A DNA stretch of 12,549 nt from CBFGWV01 sp965652545. Lineage in GTDB: Bacteria > Pseudomonadota > Gammaproteobacteria > Competibacterales > Competibacteraceae. The position numbers were made by a program, and so were the translations under genes. The stretch spans positions 1 to 12,549 of the forward strand of contig CBFGWV010000139.1 in assembly GCA_965652545.1 (NCBI GenBank), read 5' to 3'. Positions 7,022-12,549 of the stretch are shown here, in pieces. Below the pieces are notes generated by a model. That model had not been told where the DNA came from, searched no databases, and saw nothing but the letters and a program-made list of their open reading frames with translations. The first letter of the stretch is position 1; every line of letters begins with the position of its first letter.

Positions 7022-7786
7022 TCAACCAGGGCTCCCCTCACCGAGGACGCCCGAGGTCTCCACGTCTCTCGGGCAATTGGCGCACAGGCCGTAGCCCGCC
7101 AGCAGGTAGCGCAGGCAACAGATCCGCTGCACGTGGCGCACCCCGCCGTCGGCGTCCGCCCGTGTCCGGAGCGGTGCATGCAAGGGGTTCGGCGTCCCGT
7201 CCGGCAATACCCGCGATTGGAGCAATTCGCGACCGGGTACGGTGATTTTCGGTGGCTGCGCCGGGTCGTCCTCCAGCAACCGCACCGCCCAGGCAAAACG
7301 CACGCCGGCATTGCAGCCGTGCAGGCGCGGGGCGGCTCGTCCGATGGCCGCGAAGGCCATCACCAGCGGTTGCACGTGCTCGCGGATCATGGCCGCGAGG
7401 TTGGCCTTGGGGTCGTCCGCCGCCACATGACGGCCCGACCCGGCGAACCGGAAGCCGGCCGGGTAGCCCGCCGGGGCGATGATGACGTCCACATCGTCCA
7501 GGCCCATGGGCAAGGCGTGCTGCCGGCTCAGCAGCGCCGTCGCCACGCCGGGCAGCAGATAGCTGAAGTACCACTGCGACCACAGCGACACCACTGCGCG
7601 CCAGTCGGCGCCCGGCTGGTCCTGGGCAAACCGGGTGAGAATGCCGCCCAGGACCGCGTCGTCCAGCAGGCCGGCCGCGGGAATCGCCGACCCAAGCGCC
7701 TCGGCCGCCGGGTCGCCGCGCAGGAAGAGCAAGTCCCGCAGGTAGGTCAGCTCGCCCTGCAAAATCGGCGCAAGCACGGGAATCAT
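7022..7786 (-). CDS. fhuF: FhuF-like siderophore-iron reductase ([2Fe-2S] protein)
   Basis: A 254-residue cytoplasmic reductase that releases iron from imported ferric siderophore; E. coli FhuF is 262 residues. The diagnostic feature is the C-terminal iron-sulfur motif C-C-X10-C-X2-C, seen exactly as CCLRYLLAGYGLCANC (Cys223, Cys224, Cys235, Cys238), followed by P. Upstream, VSLWSQWYFSYLLPGVATALL (66-86) and HGCNAGVRFAWAVRLLE (156-172) match the family body. The ATG at 7786 overlaps the permease stop in an ATGA arrangement, so translation is probably coupled. The same frame stays open for about 500 codons upstream inside the permease gene, so an automated call may give a much too long protein; family length and the ATGA overlap fix the start. 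FhuF-type enzymes act mainly on hydroxamate siderophores, a hint about the ligand. Last gene of the operon. Confidence 0.93.
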   Translation of the reverse strand: MIPVLAPILQGELTYLRDLLFLRGDPAAEALGSAIPAAGLLDDAVLGGILTRFAQDQPGADWRAVVSLWSQWYFSYLLPGVATALLSRQHALPMGLDDVDVIIAPAGYPAGFRFAGSGRHVAADDPKANLAAMIREHVQPLVMAFAAIGRAAPRLHGCNAGVRFAWAVRLLEDDPAQPPKITVPGRELLQSRVLPDGTPNPLHAPLRTRADADGGVRHVQRICCLRYLLAGYGLCANCPRDVETSGVLGEGSPG

Positions 7787-9783
7787 CGGCGCCGCAGCAG
7801 CCACATCAGGTACGGCCCGCCGACGAAGGTCGCCAGCAGCCCGGCGGGCAATTGCCAGGGAAAGACCAGCGTTCGCCCCAGCCAGTCGGCCAGCACCATG
7901 ATGCCGGCGCCCAGCCCGGCGGCGATGAGCACCTGGGGCAGGGACCGCGATACCCCCAGCATGCGCACCATGTGCGGGGCCATCAGACCGATGAAGCTCA
8001 ACGGACCGACGATCAGCGTGGCGGCGGCGGTGAGCACCGCCACCATCGCCAGCACCGCCAGGCGGCTCAAGGGCAGGTTCAGCCCAAACCCCCGGCTGAC
8101 CGCGGGCCCCAGGGGCAAGATGTCCAGCCAGCGCGCGAACGTCGGCGCCAGTGCCAGCCCGGCCAGCGCAAGGGCACAGGCGAAGCCTGCGTCGCGAACG
8201 CTGACGCGGTAGGTGGAGCCGGTCATCCAGCGCATGAGCAGCTCCGCGCGCGGGTCGCCGCTGACCAGCACCAGCGTCGCCAGGGCGCTGAACAGCGTCC
8301 CTAGTGCCACACCGGCCAGGAGTATCCGGTCTGGCGAGAACCCCGACCGCCAGCCCAGCGCCAGCATCGTCAGCAAGGTGGCAAACGCACCGGCCGCCGC
8401 CGCGCCCAACATCGCCACCTGGCTGAAGGTGGGCGAGACGACGATCAGCACGATCACGCCAAGAGCCGCACCGGAGCTGATGCCCAGCACCTCGGGGCTG
8501 GCCAGGGGGTTGGCCGTCAACCGCTGCACCATGACCCCGGCAATACCCAACATGGCCCCGGCGCCAAGGGCGGCGGCCACCCGCGGGGCGCGCCAGGGCA
8601 GGGTGTCGACGAAGGCCTGGCCGTGACTCCACTGCCAGCCGGTGTGCGTGGGACCCAGTGCCAGGGCCAGCCAGACGAGGCCCCCGAGCGATACCACACA
8701 GCCGGTGGCCAGCAGGCCGGGGCTGAGGGTTCGGGGGGGTGGTCGCGGGCTGCTCTCGAGTCGCCCACCGGCACCGGCCGGCAAGTAGCGCAACAGGTAC
8801 AGCAACAGGGGCGCGCCCAACACCGCTGTGGCGATACCGGTGGGAACCTCGACACTGGCCCCGGACAACGCCTGGATGAGCTGATCGGCCAGCCACAGCA
8901 GGCAGGCGCCCAGCAGCGGGCTCCATAGCAGCCGCTGACGTACGCGCCGGGCACCGGCCAGGCGGGCCAGCGCGGGGGCGGCCAGACCGACGAAGCCGAT
9001 CACCCCGACGGCGCTGATGACCAGCGCGGTCAGCACCAGGGCCAGGCCCAGCGTGACCAGACGCGTGCTGGCCACGGACAGGCCCAGCCCGCGGGCGGCG
9101 CCGTCGTCCAGCTCCATCACGCTCAATGGCCGCAGCAGCAGAAGCACGGGAATGGCCGTCAACAGCAGGCGCGGTGCCAGCCATGAGGTCGTGCCCCAGC
9201 CGTTCTGGCCCAGTGCGCCGCTTTGCCAGATGAACAAGGCGCTGAGGTATTCGTGATTGAGCAGCACCAGCGTCGCGCTGACCGAACTGCAATAGAAGCT
9301 GACGATGAGCCCCGCGGTGATCACCGGAATCGGCGCCAACCCACGCCCCCAGGCCAGGGCGAACACCGCCGCGGTGGCCACGGTGCCACCGGCGAGGGTG
9401 ACCCAGGTGCGTCCGCCCTCCAGCAGCCAGGGGGCATAAAGCGTGGCGGCGGTCAGCGCAAGATACGCCCCGGCGGCCGTGCCCAGCGTGGTCGGCTCGG
9501 CCAGCGGGTTGCGCAGCACCAACTGGAACAAGGCCCCCGCCAGGCCCAGCGCCGCGCCGGCCAGCAGGCTGACCAGCAACCGCGGCACGGCGGCGTGATG
9601 GAAGAGCAACTGCTGCACATCCGCGCCATCAGGCGCCCATAGTGCCTGCAACCACAGTGCCGGCGGCAGGTAGCCGGCCAACAGGTTGGCCGTCAGCAGC
9701 AGGGCGATGAGCGCCGCTGCCAGCCCCAGGATTGGAAGGTGTGAGCGTGCCGGTACCTGGCCGGTGGCGATGGCCTCATGCAT
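7783..9783 (-). CDS. fhuB: Fused double-length ferric-siderophore ABC permease (FhuB-like, two FecCD domains)
   Basis: A 666-residue inner-membrane permease (E. coli FhuB is 660) made of two FecCD/BtuC-like halves in one chain, about 20 membrane helices in all. The duplication is visible: RNPLAEPTTLGTAAGA (91-106) against TANPLASPEVLGISSGA (423-439), and GVIGFVGLAAPALARLAG (260-277) against GPLSFIGLMAPHMVRMLG (593-610). The linker near 335-355 is rich in proline and arginine. The protein forms the whole transmembrane channel and normally pairs with FhuD outside and the FhuC ATPase inside. FhuC is not in the window and must be supplied from elsewhere. The start overlaps the fhuD-like gene by 8 nt and the stop overlaps the fhuF-like start by 4 nt, giving tight translational coupling. 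Confidence 0.95.
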   Translation of the reverse strand: MHEAIATGQVPARSHLPILGLAAALIALLLTANLLAGYLPPALWLQALWAPDGADVQQLLFHHAAVPRLLVSLLAGAALGLAGALFQLVLRNPLAEPTTLGTAAGAYLALTAATLYAPWLLEGGRTWVTLAGGTVATAAVFALAWGRGLAPIPVITAGLIVSFYCSSVSATLVLLNHEYLSALFIWQSGALGQNGWGTTSWLAPRLLLTAIPVLLLLRPLSVMELDDGAARGLGLSVASTRLVTLGLALVLTALVISAVGVIGFVGLAAPALARLAGARRVRQRLLWSPLLGACLLWLADQLIQALSGASVEVPTGIATAVLGAPLLLYLLRYLPAGAGGRLESSPRPPPRTLSPGLLATGCVVSLGGLVWLALALGPTHTGWQWSHGQAFVDTLPWRAPRVAAALGAGAMLGIAGVMVQRLTANPLASPEVLGISSGAALGVIVLIVVSPTFSQVAMLGAAAAGAFATLLTMLALGWRSGFSPDRILLAGVALGTLFSALATLVLVSGDPRAELLMRWMTGSTYRVSVRDAGFACALALAGLALAPTFARWLDILPLGPAVSRGFGLNLPLSRLAVLAMVAVLTAAATLIVGPLSFIGLMAPHMVRMLGVSRSLPQVLIAAGLGAGIMVLADWLGRTLVFPWQLPAGLLATFVGGPYLMWLLRRR

Positions 9784-10657
9784 CGGCCGGTATCCGCTCA
9801 GCCAGCAGGTTCGCGAACCGCGCGGCGGTCAATGCCCCGCCGTGCACCATCACCGCGGGAATGGCATGCACCCGCCCCGCGCGCACCGCCGGCAGGCTGC
9901 GCCACAGGGAGCTGGCCGACAGCTCACGCAGGCTGCGGGCGCTGAACCGGCCCAGGTCCAGGTAGGCGATCCGCGCCTCCGCGACGCGCGCCAGGTGCTC
10001 GATGCCTACCGTGGTCCAGCCGTAACTCTGCACCGGCCCATCCCATGCGCTGCTGAGGCCGGTGCGGATCATGGTGTCGTGCAGGATGCTGTTGGGCCCG
10101 AAGATTCGTACATGGCGCCCGCCCTGGTCGATGTTGAGCAGGTACACCGGGCGGTGATCCACCGCATGCAGCCGGCCGGCTGCAGCGGCGATGGCCGCGT
10201 TCAGCGCCTTGATCGCGGTCCGGGCCTGTGCCTGTCGCTGGAACCAGCCGCCCATGACGGTGAGTGCGGCATGGGCCCGCTCGATGGCGTTGCCGTACTC
10301 GAAGACATCGAGCACGCGTGTCGGGCCGATGCGGGCGAGCAGGGGCTGATTCACCCGGTGATCGGGGTCTAGCAGGATCAGGTCCGGGGCCAGTTGATCG
10401 AGCAGCTCCAGGTTGGGCTCCCAACTGTTGCCCAGCTCGACGACATCCCGCGCCAGCCCGGCCGATGGCAGCCGCTCGCGGAAGGTGGCCGTGTCGGTCA
10501 GGGCCAGCGGCGTCAGCCCCAGGGCCAGCAGGGTTTCGGCCTGGAACCAACTCGTGGCGACGATGCGCGCGGGCAGCGGGCCGCCGCGGGCGGGCGCGGC
10601 CAGCGCCACGGCGGAACCGGCCATGGCGGTGATGAAGCGGCGCCGGCTCCAGGCCAT
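9776..10657 (-). CDS. fhuD: Periplasmic ferric-siderophore-binding protein (FhuD-like), Tat-exported
   Basis: A 293-residue class III solute-binding protein. The N-terminus MAWSRRRFITAMAGSAVALA has the twin-arginine motif S-R-R-R-F-I followed by a mild hydrophobic stretch and APARG, so it is likely exported folded by Tat. There is no lipobox cysteine; the protein is probably soluble, as E. coli FhuD is. Family blocks include TSWFQAETLLALGLTPLAL (35-53), NLELLDQLAPDLILLDP (82-98) and the C-terminal RVHAIPAVMVHGGALTAARFANLL (262-285), typical of FhuD-type proteins. It hands the ferric siderophore to the permease. The frame is open further upstream, but the ATG at 10657 gives the Tat signal at the N-terminus and overlaps the exporter stop by one base (TGATG), so I chose it. 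It overlaps the permease start by 8 nt. Confidence 0.93.
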   Translation of the reverse strand: MAWSRRRFITAMAGSAVALAAPARGGPLPARIVATSWFQAETLLALGLTPLALTDTATFRERLPSAGLARDVVELGNSWEPNLELLDQLAPDLILLDPDHRVNQPLLARIGPTRVLDVFEYGNAIERAHAALTVMGGWFQRQAQARTAIKALNAAIAAAAGRLHAVDHRPVYLLNIDQGGRHVRIFGPNSILHDTMIRTGLSSAWDGPVQSYGWTTVGIEHLARVAEARIAYLDLGRFSARSLRELSASSLWRSLPAVRAGRVHAIPAVMVHGGALTAARFANLLAERIPADA

Positions 10658-12336
10658 CAGGCGCGTTGGCCCGTGGCCCGGGCGGCCGGCTCGCCTTCGC
10701 TGGTCTCGACGATCTGCCCGCCGGCCATGCGCACGATGCGATCGGCCACGTGGAAGTAACGGTCGTCGTGGGAGATCACCACGATGGTCTTGCCCAGGCG
10801 TTGCAGGTCCGGCAGCAGTTCGGTGTAGAAGATGCGCCGGAAGGTCGGGTCCTGGTCGGCCGCCCACTCGTCGAAGACCAGCACCGGGCGTTTCTCCGTC
10901 CAGGCCTGGAGCAAGGCCAGGCGTTTACGCTGGCCGGTGGACAGGTCGGTGGTGGAGAACACGTTGTCCTTGACCACCACCTTGTGCGCGATTTCCAGCC
11001 GGCGCAGGTATTTTTCCGCCTCCTCCGGGATGCTGTCGCTGGCCTGGATCAGGTCATCGAACAGGAAGTAGTCGGAGAAGATCGTGGTGAACAACTGCCG
11101 GTAATCGTCGCAGCGCTCGGGCGTCACGGTCTCGCCATTGAGCTGGACGGCGCCTTGCTGCGGCATGTACAGGCCCAGCAGAAGCTTGATCAAGGTGGTT
11201 TTACCGCAGCCGTTCTCGCCGACGATGAACACCAACTCGCCGCGGCGGATGCTCAGGTCCACCGGCCCCAGCACGAACGGCGCGCTGCCCTCGGTGGCCG
11301 GGTAGGCGTAGCGCACGCCGTGCATCTCGATGTGCTCCATCGGCAGCCCGGCGCGACCGTCGTCGCGCAGCAGCAGGTGCGGCTCGGCGGAGGAGAACTG
11401 CACCGACAGGTCGGCGATGCGGCGGAAGGCCACCTGCGCACGGCTGACGATCGGCAGGTTTCCGACCAGGTGTTCCAGCGGGCCTTTCATGTACAGCAGC
11501 ACGAGGATGAACCCGCTGAGGGTGGCCTTGTCCGCGCTGGGCCACAGCGACTGGAAGCCCAACGCCACGCCGATGACGATGAAGAACAGCGTCGAGCCGA
11601 AGCCCTTGGCGATGACGAACAGGTTGATCGAGCGCAGTTGCACCGCGCAGATGCGATCGGCGGTGGCCTGCAATTGGCCGGTGAACAGGCGGAAGCGGCG
11701 CGGGCGGTTGATGCGCAGCTCCTTGGCGCCTTCGGCGATGGCGCGGTAGTGCTTTTGCAGGGCGTCTTCGTGCTCGCGCGCCTCGTAGAAGCCCTGGATG
11801 CCGCGCGAGCGGGCGAGGTATTGCACGGCGCTGCCGATGAGGATGGCCACGGCGATGGTCAGGAACATGGGCCAGGAGAGGATGGCGAGGTAGGTCAGGC
11901 AGCCGATGGTGACCGACAGTGAGACCGCCAGGGGCGCGAAGTCGAAGGCGAAGTCGCTGATGGTGTCGACGTCGTGAGTGAGCACGGGGATGAGCCGGTG
12001 GCTGCGGTAGCGCTCGAGCTGGCTGATCGGTGCGGCGAGGATTTTGGTGCCGAGGTCTTTGCGCAGGCGGGCGATGACGTTCTGGCCGACGTAGTTGGTG
12101 CCCATGTCGGAGAGGATGGACCCGACCAGCGCGAGTACGCAGAAGCCGGCGAAGGCCAGCAACAGCCCGCCTTCGAGGCCATCGGGGGTGTTGAGGCTGT
12201 AGTTGATGGTAGCCAGCAGCCCGGTGATGCTCAGGCCGCCGGCGATACCCAGCACGGTGGCGCCGAGCAGTACTGGCCAGAATGGGGCGAGGACGTGAAC
12301 GAGTTCGGTGAGTGTGCTGCGGCGAGGCTTGGGCAT
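10657..12336 (-). CDS. Cyclic-peptide-type ABC exporter (PvdE/SyrD family), membrane domain fused to ATPase
   Basis: A 559-residue half-transporter with a membrane domain (about 1-310, six helices; clear ones near 21-45, 58-75, 134-175 and 240-290) and an ATP-binding domain (about 333-545). ATPase motifs: Walker A GENGCGKTT (373-381), signature LSTGQ (465-469), Walker B VLVFDEW with catalytic Glu490, and H-loop His523 in ISHDD. The FDEWAADQDP sequence is characteristic of the PvdE/SyrD group, which exports peptide siderophores or lipopeptides; PvdE moves the pyoverdine precursor to the periplasm. The likely cargo is the product of the NRPS at the left edge. A TTG at 12351 in frame would add five residues (MRTIP); I prefer the ATG at 12336, though neither start has a good ribosome site. 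First gene of the exporter-fhuD-fhuB-fhuF operon, directly below a Fur-controlled promoter. Confidence 0.94.
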   Translation of the reverse strand: MPKPRRSTLTELVHVLAPFWPVLLGATVLGIAGGLSITGLLATINYSLNTPDGLEGGLLLAFAGFCVLALVGSILSDMGTNYVGQNVIARLRKDLGTKILAAPISQLERYRSHRLIPVLTHDVDTISDFAFDFAPLAVSLSVTIGCLTYLAILSWPMFLTIAVAILIGSAVQYLARSRGIQGFYEAREHEDALQKHYRAIAEGAKELRINRPRRFRLFTGQLQATADRICAVQLRSINLFVIAKGFGSTLFFIVIGVALGFQSLWPSADKATLSGFILVLLYMKGPLEHLVGNLPIVSRAQVAFRRIADLSVQFSSAEPHLLLRDDGRAGLPMEHIEMHGVRYAYPATEGSAPFVLGPVDLSIRRGELVFIVGENGCGKTTLIKLLLGLYMPQQGAVQLNGETVTPERCDDYRQLFTTIFSDYFLFDDLIQASDSIPEEAEKYLRRLEIAHKVVVKDNVFSTTDLSTGQRKRLALLQAWTEKRPVLVFDEWAADQDPTFRRIFYTELLPDLQRLGKTIVVISHDDRYFHVADRIVRMAGGQIVETSEGEPAARATGQRA

Positions 12337-12405
12337 CGGGATTGTTCGCAATGGCCTTGGGGAGGGCTTTGGGGCCGTCGGTATGGACGGCTGATGCGGC
12401 TGCGT

Positions 12406-12411
12406 ACTATA
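12406..12411 (-). promoter_or_regulatory. Candidate -10 element of the exporter/fhuDBF operon promoter
   Basis: Read on the minus strand the sequence is TATAGT, five of six matches to the sigma-70 -10 consensus. It lies about 70 bp upstream of the exporter ATG, which would give a leader of roughly 60 nt. The -35 is poor (about ATGCGA with a 17-bp spacer) and falls inside the Fur box. The gap 12337-12549 otherwise holds no gene that I can support. Confidence 0.5.
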
Positions 12412-12416
12412 GCGGT

Positions 12417-12435
12417 AATGCGAATCGTTCGCATG
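12417..12435. promoter_or_regulatory. Fur box upstream of the exporter/fhuDBF operon
   Basis: ATGCGAATCGTTCGCAT (12418-12434) is a perfect palindrome with 7-bp arms and a 3-bp centre. Compared with the 7-1-7 Fur consensus TGATAATNATTATCA it matches at 10 of 14 specified positions, in the GCGAAT/TTCGC style of many pseudomonad-type Fur sites. It overlaps the spacer and -35 of the proposed promoter, the right place for repression by iron-loaded Fur. Confidence 0.75.
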
Positions 12436-12493
12436 TGATTAGTTCACAGTTGCTAGAGATAGGACGAAGCGGGGGTGTTGGGCGTTAAGGTGG

Positions 12494-12535
12494 TGTTCGG
12501 TGTTCGGTGTTCGGTGTTCGGTGTTCGGTGTTCGG
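12494..12535. repeat. Perfect heptanucleotide tandem repeat (6 x TGTTCGG)
   Basis: Six uninterrupted identical copies of TGTTCGG (42 bp), in the non-coding DNA about 60 bp beyond the Fur box and close to the window edge. A perfect short array like this is prone to slippage. Whether a gene begins beyond the right edge, so that the array would lie in its promoter or 5' region, cannot be seen. Confidence 0.9.
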
Positions 12536-12549
12536 CCCATGGTCCACCC

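Noticed and set aside
7787..9292. Upstream extension of the FhuF-like frame through the permease gene (756 codons in total)
   Set aside because: The extension lies entirely within the FhuB-like coding region in another frame and reads as R/G/A-rich noise; the ATG at 7786 with ATGA overlap gives the normal FhuF length.
10658..10867. 70-codon N-terminal extension of the FhuD-like protein
   Set aside because: It would place the Tat signal in the interior; the codons belong to the exporter's C-terminus in another frame.
10666..11922. Long plus-strand open frame (418 codons) opposite the exporter
   Set aside because: Its translation is rich in Q, H, D and G without recognisable domains, while the minus strand has all ABC transporter motifs in order.

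Overview
The window is one flank of a siderophore locus from a GC-rich proteobacterium. A gammaproteobacterium, perhaps Halomonadaceae-like or a pseudomonad relative, is my best guess. The guess rests on Fur-type operators and on a REP doublet with a GTAGGAGC head, a style common in that class. No RNA gene or taxonomic marker is present, so the genus is not fixed.

Left part (1-1996, + strand): the 3' end of a non-ribosomal peptide synthetase (last carrier domain plus type I thioesterase). An HSL-family alpha/beta hydrolase starts 2 nt after its stop. The rest of the assembly line lies to the left, so the peptide product cannot be predicted here.

Middle (2009-4429): a cassette of three genes. 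A quinone-oxidoreductase-type dehydrogenase and a SnoaL-like protein form a minus-strand pair, diverging from a LysR regulator. A 52-bp spacer between them holds a plausible LysR box. Nothing in these genes points to iron, so this may be an unrelated insertion between the biosynthetic and uptake halves. A perfect 12-bp hairpin (4434-4463) separates it from the next unit.

Right part (4474-12351, - strand): the iron transport half. A TonB-dependent siderophore receptor has its own Fur-like operator. Upstream of it a second unit reads exporter (PvdE/SyrD type) -> FhuD-like binding protein (Tat signal) -> double-length FhuB permease -> FhuF-type ferric-siderophore reductase. All four genes of that unit overlap at their ends, which implies translational coupling. 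It is preceded by a clear palindromic Fur box overlapping a promoter. The two iron units are separated by a 111-bp REP doublet (REPIN). The partner ATPase (FhuC) is not in the window.

Together: the NRPS makes the peptide siderophore; the ABC exporter moves it across the inner membrane; the receptor retrieves the ferric complex; FhuD and FhuB carry it to the cytoplasm; FhuF releases iron by reduction. FhuF and FhuBD relatives favour a hydroxamate-containing ligand, but that is inference. The right edge (12352-12549) carries no gene. It holds the promoter, the Fur box and a perfect six-copy heptamer tandem repeat.
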